From Sphingobacterium multivorum (GTDB lineage Bacteria > Bacteroidota > Bacteroidia > Sphingobacteriales > Sphingobacteriaceae), in the NCBI RefSeq assembly GCF_900457465.1, contig NZ_UAUU01000002.1, forward strand, positions 496,001-560,000: a stretch of 64,000 nt of DNA. Reading direction: 5' to 3'. A program made the translations under genes and the position numbers. Shown piece after piece: positions 9,056-25,293 of the stretch (position 1 is its first letter; each line of letters starts with the position of its first letter). Below the pieces are notes generated by a model. That model was given only the letters and a program-made list of their open reading frames with translations. It was not told where the DNA came from and did not search any database.

Positions 9056-9089
9056 AAAAAAAGGGAATCAAATTTGATTCCCTTTTTTT
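9056..9089 (+). terminator. Intrinsic terminator of sucD
   Basis: A perfect 10-bp inverted repeat, GGGAATCAAA with TTTGATTCCC (9063-9082), is flanked by an A-tract and a seven-T run. It may act in both directions, because the DinB gene converges on it. Confidence 0.9.
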
Positions 9090-9114
9090 ATACCTATATA
9101 ATTACATTACAACA

Positions 9115-9615
9115 TCAACTAGGCATTGCTTCGTCTGCCGATGGTCCATATAAGCCCGGTACAGCAATATCCAATAATCGCAAATAAACCGTCAACTCGC
9201 CACGATGATGAACAATATGATTATTGACAATAAAACGTATTGCTCCGGCTCGTGGTAAACGTGCAATGAGATAATCACCCGATTGTAACACCCAATCTTT
9301 AAACCAGTCTTCTTCCTTTATGTCTTCAATTGCGGCCTTATTATTTTCCAGGCCTATTGTTAATATCTCTTTTAATTCTTCTACAGAAGATACTTTAATG
9401 GGCTGATAATCCACTTTAAAATCAAATACATCTTTTGGTATTGCTTGGTGTACCCAATTATGTAGTCCAACAATGTGAGCAGCTAGTTCTCCCAGACTCA
9501 TCGATTTTTCGTGTGGACGCCAATCCAATTTATCGTCTGGTATGCGTTCTAGAATACGTTTGGTATTTTTTGTTTCGTGATCCAATTCGATCAAATAGCT
9601 CTTTTTGATACTCAT
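9115..9615 (-). CDS. DinB-family protein
   Basis: A 166-residue DinB/DUF664-type four-helix bundle with the expected metal-binding histidines: His47 in LGELAAHIVGLHNW, and His133 with His136/137 in NNHIVHHRGELTVYLR. The ending VPGLYGPSADE is very typical of this subgroup in Bacteroidota. It is only distantly similar to the other DinB protein of this window at 1974. It lies 7 bp downstream of the DUF4886 gene, so the two are probably co-transcribed. No reaction can be assigned. Confidence 0.88.
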   Translation of the reverse strand: MSIKKSYLIELDHETKNTKRILERIPDDKLDWRPHEKSMSLGELAAHIVGLHNWVHQAIPKDVFDFKVDYQPIKVSSVEELKEILTIGLENNKAAIEDIKEEDWFKDWVLQSGDYLIARLPRAGAIRFIVNNHIVHHRGELTVYLRLLDIAVPGLYGPSADEAMPS

Positions 9616-9622
9616 ATAAATA

Positions 9623-10528
9623 TTAATTCATGAATTGAAAATCTTTTAATACGGTAACAGCATAGGGTGATTCCACAGCCTTATGTGCTGCTGCTCGCGC
9701 AATTTCTCCCTCTACATAGGTTACCTTGAGCGGTAAAAATGTATTGTTGAGTACATTTTCATGAAATAACGCCTCGTACCAGGTACAGGCAGCAACGAAA
9801 CGTCCGTAGTTCAGATTTAAGTGATAGCCATCACGTGTAAAATGATCACCTATAAAACTCGAACGCGCATTTTGAACAGCTGTACCCGAAGGAATCAAAA
9901 GATCGAAATTACCCCAGTTAAACACCTCCTGCGAAGTGTTGGCAATAGCCCTATACATGCTATCTTGGCTACGGTTATAGCGAACAAAACCTTCATGTGA
10001 TGAACCGTTCTGATACGCCCAGGTTTGATGTAATATATACTTGGTTTCAGGAAATAAAATATGTTTTGTTACATAATCATATAAGAGCGGCAGATCCTTC
10101 GCATACGAATCATAATCTCCTGATAGCGGACTTGCTTGCTGAAAGCTAATATAATCCCAAGCCTCATCTACAAGCGCTTCAGATAAGCGCTCATTTGCTT
10201 TCTCCGACATCTGCCCGTCAAGATTGATTTTACGGTAGCGATAAGCCGGCTTATCCTCTTTTGCGTTGCTAACATGTAAACTTAAGGGAGCCCCCCCAAT
10301 ATAGAGATTGCCGATTACTATCTTTTTTTTCCCAGCTTTCGCCAATTCATATAAATTCTGTTCAATAGCATCTTCCGAGAAACTATTACCGATGGCCAAT
10401 ATTCGTAGCACACCATCATCTAAAGATTTATTTTGTGCATTTAATCGATTATTCTTCAAAAAAAACACGATTAAAAAACCGAACACCAATACCTGTCTTA
10501 CTTTTATCATAATATAATGCAATAACAA
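9623..10528 (-). CDS. DUF4886 SGNH-hydrolase-like exported protein
   Basis: A 301-residue protein with an N-terminal membrane or signal segment (about residues 8-30) and a DUF4886 domain, an SGNH/GDSL-like fold common in Bacteroidota. The block I serine is in ILAIGNSFSED (Ser49), and the C-terminal Asp-His pair is in DGYHLNLNYGR (about 253-263), so a serine-esterase type active site is plausible. Possible substrates are acetylated sugars, as for related acetylesterases, but this is inference. The start may be the ATG of MIKVRQ, six codons inside the chosen start. A DinB gene follows after 7 bp. Confidence 0.82.
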   Translation of the reverse strand: MLLHYIMIKVRQVLVFGFLIVFFLKNNRLNAQNKSLDDGVLRILAIGNSFSEDAIEQNLYELAKAGKKKIVIGNLYIGGAPLSLHVSNAKEDKPAYRYRKINLDGQMSEKANERLSEALVDEAWDYISFQQASPLSGDYDSYAKDLPLLYDYVTKHILFPETKYILHQTWAYQNGSSHEGFVRYNRSQDSMYRAIANTSQEVFNWGNFDLLIPSGTAVQNARSSFIGDHFTRDGYHLNLNYGRFVAACTWYEALFHENVLNNTFLPLKVTYVEGEIARAAAHKAVESPYAVTVLKDFQFMN

Positions 10529-11014
10529 CTAAATTAGATAATATCTCGTAGAAATGAGAATGATATCCCCAGAAAGAGAGATTTTATCCCATTTGCAAGC
10601 TATCAGGATAACAGTTCGGACAAGGTAGGCTAATGGTCATTACAAGTAGCTTTTGTGCGACCGTTGTCCACTTGGCTTACAATACCCCGTGACTATGACG
10701 CTACAGCATACCAAATGTGGCCAATAATACTTCTAGCAATATAAAAAAAACTCAGATACGAAAGTTTTGAAACAGACGCTACACAGTACCGCTAGATCAC
10801 AGTGACGACTGCATACCCCTGCTGGCTACGTCGATTTACCATACGATAGACCACGGTGACGGTTGCATGCCCCTGACTCCGAGGATGCTCCATACCATTA
10901 CAGCACAGTTGTAAACTGAACTACAGTCATCGATGGTCATGCTACTGCACCATCCGCTGTTTTAACAATAAAGGCTAGAGGGCAGGGCTGGTCGGGGAAG
11001 TACAGGCAGGTAGC
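10529..11014. other. Intergenic region downstream of the rRNA operon, with degenerate repeats
   Basis: About 490 bp between the DUF4886 gene and the rRNA terminator, with no convincing gene. It holds a pair of imperfect 29-nt direct repeats (10793-10821 and 10847-10875, 24 of 29 identical) and a weaker third relative near 10690-10713. Base composition is clearly less AT-rich than the other spacers here. Confidence 0.6.
10793..10875 (+). repeat. Two imperfect 29-nt direct repeats
   Basis: Copies at 10793-10821 and 10847-10875 share 24 of 29 positions. Both contain a GTGACG core and end in CCCCTG. All five differences are transitions. The start-to-start distance is 54 bp. No function recognised. 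Confidence 0.6.
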
Positions 11015-11054
11015 TAAACGAAAGAAGCCCTTGACTGTTTCCAGCAAGGGCTTC
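11015..11054 (-). terminator. Terminator of the rRNA operon
   Basis: On the minus strand GAAGCCCTTG and CAAGGGCTTC (11054-11024) form a 10-bp stem with an 11-nt loop, followed by TTTCGTTT. It sits just past the 5S gene. Confidence 0.85.
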
Positions 11055-11065
11055 CGTGTAAAAAA

Positions 11066-11173
11066 AGGCACCGACCTACTCTCCCACCTGTTACGGCAAT
11101 ACCATCGGCTCTGGCGGGCTTGACTGCTCTGTTCGGAATGGGAAGAGGTAGACACCGCCGATATAGGCACCTA
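11066..11173 (-). rRNA. rrf: 5S ribosomal RNA
   Basis: About 108 nt. On the minus strand it starts near AGGTGCCTATATCGGCGGTG and ends near GGGAGAGTAGGTCGGTGCC, with the conserved CCATTCCGAACAGAGCAGT loop and closing terminal stem. It is the last gene of the rRNA operon. Ends are estimated to within a few bases. Confidence 0.93.
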
Positions 11174-11310
11174 AAAATCTTTATTGGATGATCTATGATA
11201 TTCTTATCATGTGATTCATGCCAATGACATATTTATTGAAAGAGGTTCGTTTCCTGTTTGTTATTCTTTTCGTTTCTAAAAATTAAAGAGGAAGACAACA
11301 GTGTTATCTG

Positions 11311-14195
<2,885 letters not shown>

Positions 14196-14426
14196 CACCG
14201 GCATAGCCTTTTGCTACTATGCGGCTGCTTTTGATATATATACCCATATGCTACGTAAAGATTCGTTCGGCATTCACCGAGGGTCTCCTCTCTACATCAA
14301 ACACATACACGTATTGTCTCTATACTGTTGTCTTCTCTTGTAATTTTTTTTCTCTTTCAATATGTCAAAGAACTCTTTTTCCGGTTTGTTTCTTCGGAGC
14401 ATCTGTCGATGTTCCTCCCGGAGATG

Positions 14427-14500
14427 TGGAGAATAACGGATTCGAACCGTTGACCCCCTGCGTGCAAGGCAGGTGCTCTAGCCAGCTGAGCTAATTCCCC
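14427..14500 (-). tRNA. tRNA-Ala(TGC)
   Basis: 74-nt cloverleaf starting GGGGAATTAGCTCAG, with anticodon TGC in CTTGCAC and T-loop GGTTCGAATCC. It sits in the 16S-23S spacer, as is usual. Confidence 0.96.
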
Positions 14501-14511
14501 TTAACTTTTCG

Positions 14512-14585
14512 TAGTCCCGAGCAGATTTGAACTGCTGACCCCTACATTATCAGTGTAGTGCTCTAACCAACTGAGCTACGGGACT
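14512..14585 (-). tRNA. tRNA-Ile(GAT)
   Basis: 74-nt cloverleaf starting AGTCCCGTAGCTCAG, with anticodon GAT in CTGATAA and T-loop AGTTCAAATCT. It precedes tRNA-Ala in the 16S-23S spacer. Confidence 0.96.
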
Positions 14586-14705
14586 AGCTATTTCCTGTTC
14601 ATCTATCTCTCTCGGTCCTGCTCCTTTCGGGGCGGGCACTTTCTTCTGATGTTTTTCTTCTTGCAATCATATGTAACGTGACGAGCACCGATCTTCGATA
14701 CTCTA

Positions 14706-16235
<1,530 letters not shown>

Positions 16236-16485
16236 AAAATGAAGTTTTTGATTCCAACTATTTATAATAATCAGAATTCTTTTTTTATATCTCTGATCTT
16301 GGATCGAATTGAACAATTACTTGAATTTGTTCATGACTTTCGACTTTCGTCTGTCTACTCGTCACGCTTACATGATTGTGTTTTCTTAAAGAACTTTGTC
16401 GCTTCAACTTCCGTATCCGCTATATTCCGAGGGCATTGCGCCGTCTTTATCTTTTTTGTTTTTCCCTTCGTTTCCGTTGGGACTG

Positions 16486-16515
16486 CAAAGGTAGAAATCT
16501 TTTTTGAACTTCCAA
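16486..16515 (-). promoter_or_regulatory. rRNA promoter (proximal)
   Basis: On the minus strand TTG (16515-16513), a 19-nt spacer and TACCTTTG (16493-16486). Both elements match the Bacteroidota consensus. The region just upstream is A/T-rich. Confidence 0.75.
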
Positions 16516-16669
16516 AAACTTTGTGAAGTTTTTTTTCTTTTCTCTTTTTCCGATTTCCGCGTTTAAAATAAAATCAGCGGGATTTTAAATCCTGCCCGAC
16601 CTACTCAAACCCTTCTTTTTTCATGGTTCCCTGCTCTCGCGGTAACCGTCCCTCCCTTGCGGAGTGGTG

Positions 16670-16701
16670 CAAAGATAGGGAGTTTACTAACAAACTTCCA
16701 A
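16670..16701 (-). promoter_or_regulatory. rRNA promoter (distal)
   Basis: On the minus strand TTG (16701-16699), a 21-nt spacer and TATCTTTG (16677-16670). It shares the TTGGAAGTT block with the proximal promoter, which points to a duplicated promoter. Confidence 0.65.
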
Positions 16702-16935
16702 GCCTTTTGTTTATTATTTTTTAATATTTAGGTTAACTAACTGTAACATTGAACGATTAATTTATGATAGCTATGCGTTAAGCCGTCCTATCAGGTAAAA
16801 TCAACCAATTAAACGGCCAAGCTGCTTGCTATAAATTTCAGTTCGCCCCTTTCCTTAACAAGCAATTTCACCGCTAAAAGAGCAAGCTAAATATATTTTT
16901 ACGACCTTCTTCAATATCAAATAAGGTCGCTATAG

Positions 16936-16969
16936 AAACAAAAAAGGTCCAGACGAATGTCTGGACCTT
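16936..16969 (-). terminator. Terminator of rpoC
   Basis: On the minus strand AAGGTCCAGAC and GTCTGGACCTT form an 11-bp stem with a 4-nt loop, followed by a T-run. It closes the rplK-rpoC unit before the rRNA promoters. Confidence 0.9.
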
Positions 16970-16994
16970 CCTATATAAAATAATCGAGTAACGA

Positions 16995-19900
16995 TTAATC
17001 TTCTTCTTTCGAAGCCAACAATTGATCGTACTCCTCGCGAGAGCCCACAATTAAATTGCTGTATTGACGGATACCTGTACCAGAAGGGATCAAGTGACCA
17101 ACGATTACGTTTTCTTTCAAACCTAATAAGTTATCACGTTTACCTGCGATAGCAGCTTCGTTCAACACTTTTGTGGTCTCTTGGAAAGAGGCAGCAGAAA
17201 TGAACGATTTCGTACCCAATGAAGCTCTGGTAATACCTTGTAACAATGGACTTGAAGTTGCCGGAATTGCTTCACGAACTTCAACAAGTTTTAAGTCACG
17301 ACGTTTCAGACTAGAATTCTCTTCTCTCAACTTACGTAAAGAAACAATTTGTCCCGGACGTAAGTTATTGGAGTCTCCTGCATCAACGACAACTTTCTTG
17401 TCAAACAAGGAATCATTTTCTTCCATGAAATCCCATTTGTTAACCGCTTCTTTTTCTAAGAAACGCGTATCTCCTGGATCTTCGATGTTAACTTTTTGCA
17501 TCATTTGGTGAACGATCGTCTCGAAGTGTTTATCGTTGATCTTCACACCTTGCAGACGGTATACCTCTTGGATACCATTCACAATGTAATGTTGCACTGC
17601 TGATGGACCTTTGATCGACAAGATATCCGCAGGAGAGATCGAACCATCTGATAATGGCATACCAGCTTTCACAAAGTCATTATCCTGAACAAGGATATGC
17701 TTAGAAAGAGGTACCAAGTATTTCTTGATTTGACCATCACGAGACTCGATAGACATCTCACGGTTACCACGTTTCACACCACCCAATGTTACCACACCGT
17801 CGATTTCTGTTACAACAGCAGGGTTAGAAGGGTTACGTGCTTCGAATAACTCCGTTACACGCGGTAGACCACCTGTGATATCTCGCGTTTTACCCGTAGA
17901 ACGAGGGATTTTAACAAGGATACCACCTTCTTTTACTGTTACACCATTAGCAACTGCAACGTGAGCGCCTACTGGGATATTGTAGGTACGAATAACCTCG
18001 CCCGATTTATCAAGAATCTTGATGGATGGGTTTTTCGTTTTATCACGTGTTTCAATAATTACCTTCTCTTTGTGACCAGTTTGCTCATCTGACTCCTCAC
18101 GGAAGGTAACCCCTTCGATGATTGCATCAAATTCAACTTTACCGGCAAATTCAGAAATAATTACTGCATTATATGGATCCCATTCCACCAATTTATCACC
18201 TTTAGCTACTGTACCGCCATCCTCAACGAACAACTGTGAACCATAAGGGATATTTTGTTGGAATACAATTTTATTATGTGCATCAATAATCTTAACCTCA
18301 CCAGAACGTCCTAAGACTACCTGATGTGTACCATTATCATTTGTTTGCGAAACAGTACGTACGTTTTCAAATTCGATTTTACCATCGTATTTAGAAATGA
18401 TACTTGAATCAGCAGCAATGTTCGATGCCGTACCACCCACGTGGAATGTACGAAGTGTTAACTGTGTACCTGGTTCACCAATTGATTGAGCGGCGATAAC
18501 ACCCACAGCTTCTCCTAACTGAACACGCTTACCTGACGCCAAGTTGCGTCCGTAACAACAAGCACAAACACCACGCTTAGACTCACAAGTTAATACCGTA
18601 CGAATCTCAATTCCTTCGATACCTGCTTTTTCGATAGTTTCAGCAATTTCCTCAGTGATATCTTCATTTGCGGAAACGATCAATTCGTCAGTATCCGGAT
18701 GAAGAACATCATGCAATGGTGTACGACCCAAAATACGATCGAACAATGGCTCAACAACATCGTCATTATCTTTCAATGCTGTTGTATAAATACCACGTAA
18801 ACCACCACAATCTTGTTCCACAACGATCATATCTTGCGCTACGTCATGTAAACGACGGGTCAAGTACCCCGCATCCGCTGTTTTCAATGCTGTATCGGCA
18901 AGACCTTTACGCGCACCGTGGGTAGAGATAAAGTATTCCAATACGGACAAACCTTCTTTAAAGTTTGACAAGATCGGGTTTTCGATAATCTCACCACCAG
19001 AAGTACCTGATTTTTGGGGTTTCGCCATCAAACCACGCATACCACATAACTGACGGATCTGCTCTTTCGAACCACGGGCTCCAGAATCCAACATCATGTA
19101 AACTGAGTTGAAACCTTGATTATCATTCGAAAGAATATCCATAACGTGCGCCGTCAATCTGTTGTTGATACGCGTCCAGATATCGATGATTTGGTTGTAA
19201 CGTTCGTTGTTTGTAATGAAACCCATGTTATAGTTGTTCATTACTTCTTCAACCTCGTTAGTTGCTTGCTGAATCAATTCAGCTTTCGCAGCAGGAATGT
19301 TCAAATCTTCCAAGTTGAAAGAAAGACCACCTTTGAAGGCTGTTTGATATCCCAATTCTTTCATATCATCCAAGAACTGTGCTGCACGGGCCATACCCGT
19401 AGTCTTCACAATTTCACCGATGATATTACGCAACGATTTTTTAGTAAGCAATTCATTGACAAAACCCATTTCATCAGGAACAACTTGGTTGAAGATCACG
19501 CGACCTACTGTTGTTTCTAACAAGGTATCAACGATGCTACCATCTTTTTGTCTAACTTTTGTTTTTACTTTAATCCAGGCATGAAGGTCAATTTGCTTCT
19601 CATTTAAAGCGATGATAACCTCTTCAGCCGAATAGAAAGTCATATCTTGACCTCTTACGGTGTGATCGCCAGCAGTTCTACGGCCTTTAGTAATATAGTA
19701 AAGACCCAATACCATGTCTTGAGATGGTACTGTGATTGGAGAACCATTCGCAGGGTTTAAGATATTGTGCGCGCCTAACATCAAGATTTGGGCTTCCAAA
19801 ACTGCAGCATTACCAAGAGGTAAGTGGACTGCCATCTGGTCACCGTCAAAATCGGCGTTGAACGCTGTACACACTAATGGGTGTAATTGAATAGCTTTAC

Positions 19901-21272
19901 CCTCTACCAATGTAGGTTGGAAAGCCTGAATACCCAAACGGTGAAGCGTAGGTGCACGGTTTAGTAATACAGGGTGACCTTTCAATACATTTTCAAGGAT
20001 ATCCCATACCACAGGATCTTTACGATCCACAATTTTCTTAGCTGATTTTACTGTTTTTACAATACCACGCTCGATCATCTTACGGATGATAAAGGGTTTG
20101 TAAAGTTCAGCAGCCATATCTTTAGGAAGACCACACTCGTGTAATTTCAAGTGAGGACCTACAACAATTACCGAACGAGCCGAATAATCCACACGCTTAC
20201 CTAACAAGTTTTGACGGAAACGACCTTGTTTACCTTTCAAAATATCAGATAAAGACTTCAATGCACGGTTACCTTCTGTCTTAACAGCGTTCACTTTACG
20301 TGAGTTGTCAAACAAAGAGTCTACCGCTTCTTGAAGCATACGTTTTTCGTTACGTAAGATTACTTCAGGAGCTTTGATTTCGATCAAACGTTTTAGACGG
20401 TTGTTACGGATAATCACACGACGGTATAAGTCATTCAAATCCGAAGTCGCAAAACGACCACCATCCAAAGGCACTAAAGGACGCAATTCAGGTGGAATGA
20501 TTGGAACGATTTTCACAATCATCCATTCTGGACGATTCTCGATATTTTCACGTGAACTACGGAAAGCTTCAACCACATGAAGGCGTTTTAACGCTTCATT
20601 TTTACGTTGTTGCGAAGTTTCGTTAGCAGCTTGGTGACGTAAATCGTATGACAATTGATCCAAATCAATACGTTTCAACAAATCTTCCAATGCCTCAGCA
20701 CCCATCTTAGCAACGAATTTTTGAGGATCGTTATCGTCTAAATATTGATTTTCTTTTGGTAGGGTATCTAAAATATCTAAATATTCTTCTTCAGTCAAGA
20801 AGTCCATAAAGTTGATACCATCTTCTTCCTTAATACCAGCTTGGATAACCACATAACGTTCGTAGTAAATGATCATATCCAATTTCTTGGTAGGAAGTCC
20901 CAATAAATAACCAATTTTATTAGGAAGAGAACGGAAATACCAAATGTGCGCAACAGGAACTACCAAGTTGATATGTCCCATACGCTCACGACGTACCTTT
21001 TTCTCTGTTACTTCAACACCACAACGGTCACACACAATACCTTTATAACGGATACGTTTGTATTTACCACAGTGACATTCGTAATCCTTTACAGGACCAA
21101 AAATACGCTCACAGAATAAACCGTCACGTTCCGGTTTGTAGGTACGATAGTTAATCGTTTCCGGTTTTGTAACTTCACCACTTGAGCGTTCCAAAATAGT
21201 TTCTGGAGAAGCCAAGCTGATCGTAATCGAAGTGAAGTTGCTTTTAATTTTATTATCTTTTTTGTAAGACAT
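16995..21272 (-). CDS. rpoC: DNA-directed RNA polymerase beta' subunit
   Basis: 1425 residues, normal for Bacteroidota. It is the catalytic subunit with the clamp and the active-site Mg ion. The N-terminal zinc ribbon uses Cys66, Cys68, Cys81 and Cys84 (YECHCGK and VCDRCG). The invariant [12 protein letters not shown] active-site loop lies near residues 470-480. The second zinc site is [19 protein letters not shown] in the C-terminal half, followed by [20 protein letters not shown], the trigger-loop region. It is 71 bp downstream of rpoB and ends at a strong terminator. No frame problem is seen. Confidence 0.98.
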   Translation of the reverse strand: MSYKKDNKIKSNFTSITISLASPETILERSSGEVTKPETINYRTYKPERDGLFCERIFGPVKDYECHCGKYKRIRYKGIVCDRCGVEVTEKKVRRERMGHINLVVPVAHIWYFRSLPNKIGYLLGLPTKKLDMIIYYERYVVIQAGIKEEDGINFMDFLTEEEYLDILDTLPKENQYLDDNDPQKFVAKMGAEALEDLLKRIDLDQLSYDLRHQAANETSQQRKNEALKRLHVVEAFRSSRENIENRPEWMIVKIVPIIPPELRPLVPLDGGRFATSDLNDLYRRVIIRNNRLKRLIEIKAPEVILRNEKRMLQEAVDSLFDNSRKVNAVKTEGNRALKSLSDILKGKQGRFRQNLLGKRVDYSARSVIVVGPHLKLHECGLPKDMAAELYKPFIIRKMIERGIVKTVKSAKKIVDRKDPVVWDILENVLKGHPVLLNRAPTLHRLGIQAFQPTLVEGKAIQLHPLVCTAFNADFDGDQMAVHLPLGNAAVLEAQILMLGAHNILNPANGSPITVPSQDMVLGLYYITKGRRTAGDHTVRGQDMTFYSAEEVIIALNEKQIDLHAWIKVKTKVRQKDGSIVDTLLETTVGRVIFNQVVPDEMGFVNELLTKKSLRNIIGEIVKTTGMARAAQFLDDMKELGYQTAFKGGLSFNLEDLNIPAAKAELIQQATNEVEEVMNNYNMGFITNNERYNQIIDIWTRINNRLTAHVMDILSNDNQGFNSVYMMLDSGARGSKEQIRQLCGMRGLMAKPQKSGTSGGEIIENPILSNFKEGLSVLEYFISTHGARKGLADTALKTADAGYLTRRLHDVAQDMIVVEQDCGGLRGIYTTALKDNDDVVEPLFDRILGRTPLHDVLHPDTDELIVSANEDITEEIAETIEKAGIEGIEIRTVLTCESKRGVCACCYGRNLASGKRVQLGEAVGVIAAQSIGEPGTQLTLRTFHVGGTASNIAADSSIISKYDGKIEFENVRTVSQTNDNGTHQVVLGRSGEVKIIDAHNKIVFQQNIPYGSQLFVEDGGTVAKGDKLVEWDPYNAVIISEFAGKVEFDAIIEGVTFREESDEQTGHKEKVIIETRDKTKNPSIKILDKSGEVIRTYNIPVGAHVAVANGVTVKEGGILVKIPRSTGKTRDITGGLPRVTELFEARNPSNPAVVTEIDGVVTLGGVKRGNREMSIESRDGQIKKYLVPLSKHILVQDNDFVKAGMPLSDGSISPADILSIKGPSAVQHYIVNGIQEVYRLQGVKINDKHFETIVHQMMQKVNIEDPGDTRFLEKEAVNKWDFMEENDSLFDKKVVVDAGDSNNLRPGQIVSLRKLREENSSLKRRDLKLVEVREAIPATSSPLLQGITRASLGTKSFISAASFQETTKVLNEAAIAGKRDNLLGLKENVIVGHLIPSGTGIRQYSNLIVGSREEYDQLLASKEED

Positions 21273-21343
21273 ACTTATTCAAAAGTTAAAGCTTTATAAA
21301 GAAGCTTTGAAGGACTGAGCCCTTCAAAGCCCTAATTGCTTAA

Positions 21344-24300
21344 TTAATCCAATGTGATATCTAGACCCAATCCACGTAGCTCGTGTACCAATACGTTGAA
21401 CGATTCTGGTACCGATGGTGTCGGAAGGTTGTTACCTTTTACGATAGCCTCGTAAGTTTTGGCACGACCAACCACGTCATCCGATTTCACAGTCAAGATT
21501 TCTTGAAGGATGTTAGATGCACCGAATGCTTCCAATGCCCAAACCTCCATCTCACCGAAACGTTGACCACCGAATTGCGCTTTACCACCTAGAGGTTGTT
21601 GTGTGATCAATGAGTACGGACCGATTGAACGTGCGTGCATTTTATCATCAACCATGTGACCTAATTTCAACATGTAGATTACACCCACTGTCGTTGGTTG
21701 ATCGAAACGGTCACCCGTCAATCCGTTGTACAAATATGTACGTCCTGATTTCGGTAAACCAGCTTTCGCAACCCAATCCTGTACCTGATCCATTTCAGCA
21801 CCATCAAAGATAGGTGTAGCAAATTTCACACCTAATTTTTGACCAGCCCAGCCCAATACGGTTTCGTAGATCTGTCCCAAGTTCATCCGTGAAGGTACCC
21901 CGAGTGGGTTCAACACGATATCAACTGGTGTACCATCTTCTAAGAATGGCATATCCTCATCACGTACAATACGTGCAACGATACCTTTGTTACCGTGACG
22001 ACCGGCCATCTTATCCCCTACTTTCAACTTACGTTTTTTAGCAACGTAAACCTTAGCCATCTGCACAATTCCTGATGGAAGTTCATCACCGACAGATACT
22101 GCGAATTTATCACGTTTGAACGAACCTAACTCTTCATTAATTTTAATGTTGTAATTATGAAGGGCCATTTTGATCAACTCGTTTTTATCTTCGTCAGTTG
22201 TCCATCCCATTGGGTTGATGTTGTTGTAATCTAATTCAGCTAGAATTTTTTGTGTAAACTTAGCTCCCTTAGCAACCAACAACTCTTTATAGACATTGTA
22301 TACCCCTTGGCTAGTTTTACCATTCACTACAGTGAATAATTTTTCAACCAAGCGGTCTTTCAATGATTTAACTGCTCTATCGTGAGCAACCTCTAGTTTC
22401 TCTAAAGTTTTACGTTCAACCTCTTTAGACATTTTCTTCGCACGCGAGAATAACTTCGTATCGATAACAACACCTTTTAATGAAGGCGGAGTTTTCAATG
22501 AAGCATCTTTCACGTCACCAGCTTTGTCACCGAAGATTGCACGTAACAATTTCTCTTCTGGAGAAGGATCAGATTCACCTTTAGGTGTGATTTTACCAAT
22601 TAAGATATCACCGCCACCAACTTCAGCTCCGATACGGATAATACCGTTTTCGTCCAAATCTTTTGTCGCTTCTTCAGATACGTTAGGAATATCAGCTGTT
22701 AACTCTTCTTCACCACGTTTCGTATCACGAACTTCAAGTTCGAATTCTTCAATGTGAAGAGAAGTAAACCAGTCTTCTTTCGCTACACGCTCAGAAATTA
22801 CGATCGCATCCTCAAAGTTATATCCTTGCCAAGGCATGAACGCTACTTTCAAGTTACGACCTAATGCCAATTCACCATTTTCAGTCGCATAACCTTCACA
22901 TAACACCTGTCCTGGTTCAACTCGTTGACCTTTCTTAACGATAGGCTTCAAGTTCATACATGTATTTTGGTTGGTTTTCTTGAATTTGATCAATTTATAC
23001 GTTTTGACATCATCATCAAATGATACAAGACGATCATCGTCGTTTCTGTCGTAACGGATCTTGATTTCATCAGCATCTACATACTCTACTACACCATGAC
23101 CTTCCGCATTGATCAATGTACGTGAATCTTTCGCAACACGACCTTCAAGACCAGTACCTACGATAGGAGCTTGCGGACGCAATACAGGCACGGCCTGACG
23201 TTGCATGTTCGATCCCATCAATGCACGGTTGGCATCATCGTGCTCCAAGAAAGGAATCAATGAAGCCGCAATAGATGTAATTTGGTTTGGAGCAACGTCC
23301 ATATAATCAAGCATATTAGGCTCGATAATTGGGAAGTCACCCTCATATCTGGCTTTCACTTTCGCATCTTCGAAATTACCTTTGTCATCATACAAAGCAT
23401 TCGCTTGTGCGATTGTTTTACCATCTTCATCCTCGGCAGATAAATATACGACCGGCTCATCAACCACAACAACCCCATCTTTTACCTTACGGTAAGGAGT
23501 CTCGATAAATCCTAAGTGGTTAATTTTCGCATGTACAGCCAATGAGGAGATCAAACCGATGTTTGGACCCTCAGGAGTTTCAATTGTACAAAGACGACCG
23601 TAGTGTGTGTAGTGAACGTCACGAACTTCGAAACCTGCACGCTCACGAGAAAGACCACCTGGACCTAAAGCTGACAAACGACGCTTGTGTGTAATTTCAG
23701 CAAGAGGGTTAGTTTGGTCCATGAACTGCGACAACTGGTTCGTACCGAAGAACGAATTGATTACAGACGAAAGTGTACGTGCATTAATCAAATCAGTTGG
23801 CGTAAACACCTCATTATCACGAATATTCATACGCTCACGATTGTACGGGCCATACGCGATAGACCTACACCAAATTGAGCATATAATTGTTCACCTACAG
23901 TACGTACACGACGGTTTGACAAGTGGTCAATATCATCTACTTCGGCTTTAGAGTTGATCAAATTGATCAAATACTTCACAATTGCGATGATATCCTCACG
24001 GGTTAATACTTTCGTATCATCCGGAGTTCCCAACTTCAATTTACGATTGATACGGTAACGACCTACATCACCCAAATCATAACGTTTGTCAGAGAAGAAT
24101 AAACGATCGATGATACCACGAGCAGTTTCCTCATCTGGTGGTTCAGCGTTACGCAATTGACGATAGATATGCTCTACCGCTTCTTTTTCTGAGTTGGACG
24201 TATCTTTTTGTAAAGTGTTATATATAATAGAATAGTCTGCATTGTTTGACTCATCATCTTTCGCTAAGATAATCGACTTAACGCCAGCTTCGATGATCAA

Positions 24301-25152
24301 ATCAATGTGATCTTCTTCTAGAACAGTTTCACGCTCAAGGATAATTTCGTTACGGTCGATAGATACTACTTCACCTGTATCCTCATCCACGAAATCTTCT
24401 ACCCATTTTTTCAATACCCTAGCCGCAAGACGACGACCAACATATTTTTTAAGACCAGATTTACTAACTTTTACTTCATCCGCTAAATCGAACAATTCCA
24501 AGATATCTTTATCCGAATCGTAACCGATAGCACGCAATAAGGTAGTCACTGGGAATTTCTTTTTACGGTCGATATACGCATACATGACGTTGTTTACGTC
24601 AGTTGCAAACTCGATCCAAGATCCTTTGAAAGGAATTACCCTTGCAGAATAAAGTTTAGTACCATTTGTGTGTCTACTTTGACCAAAGAAAACGCCTGGT
24701 GAACGGTGTAATTGCGATACGATGACACGCTCTGCACCATTTACCACGAAAGTACCTTTAGGAGTCATATAAGGGATAGTCCCTAAATATACATCCTGAA
24801 CAATAGTTTCGAAATCTTCGTGTTCTTCATCATTACAAGATAACTTTAACTTAGCCTTTAAAGGAACGCTATAAGTCAAGCCGCGCTCGATACACTCTTG
24901 GATATCATAACGTGGTGGATCAATGAAATAATCCAAAAACTCTAGCACAAAAATGTTTCTTGAATCAGAAATAGGGAAGTTTTCCGAGAATACCTTGAAC
25001 AGCCCTTCCTGATGGCGGTTGTCAGAAGTAGTTTCTAATTGAAAAAACTCCTTGAAAGATTCCAATTGCACATCTAAGAAATCTGGATATTCCAATACTT
25101 TCTTACTTGTTGCAAAGTTTATTCTTTCTTGTTGAATATTATTGTTTGCCAA
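21344..25152 (-). CDS. rpoB: DNA-directed RNA polymerase beta subunit, interrupted by a one-base frameshift
   Basis: About 1269 residues if the frame is restored. The sequence as given splits it: 25152 to 23827 ends in [15 protein letters not shown], and 23830 to 21344 resumes with [17 protein letters not shown]. The expected joint is [15 protein letters not shown], so one C is missing near 23840 (ACAATCGTGAG for ACAATCCGTGAG). Because RpoB is essential, a sequencing or assembly error is most likely. The rifampicin region [13 protein letters not shown]...[14 protein letters not shown] carries the usual sensitive-type Asp, His and Ser. I place the start at the TTG at 25152, giving [18 protein letters not shown]; an upstream ATG at 25239 would add 29 unconserved residues. 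rpoC follows after 71 bp. Confidence 0.95.
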
Positions 25153-25265
25153 GGGAATATGAATTTTAGTTTTAAAAAAACTGCGCTTACATTTATGCTG
25201 TAAACCACGTGTCCACTGTGCCCAGCATATACACAGCATAGTGGCGTATTGATATAAATAGGAAT

Positions 25266-25293
25266 AGACTCTGACGAAAAATCGTCAGAGTCT
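25266..25293 (-). terminator. Hairpin between rplL and rpoB (attenuator candidate)
   Basis: A perfect 12-bp stem, AGACTCTGACGA with TCGTCAGAGTCT, and a 4-nt loop. It lacks a clean T-run, so partial termination is more likely than full, as known for the rplL-rpoB attenuator in E. coli. Confidence 0.7.

Larger units (their letters stand above)
16236..16935. other. rRNA operon leader and promoter region
   Basis: About 700 bp between rpoC and 16S with no protein-coding gene. It carries two tandem promoters reading into 16S (16486-16515 and 16670-16701). The first implies a leader of about 240 nt. Confidence 0.7.

Noticed and set aside
23827..23845. Programmed ribosomal frameshifting in rpoB
   Set aside because: No slippery heptamer or clear downstream structure, and RpoB is not known to use frameshifting; a lost base explains it better.
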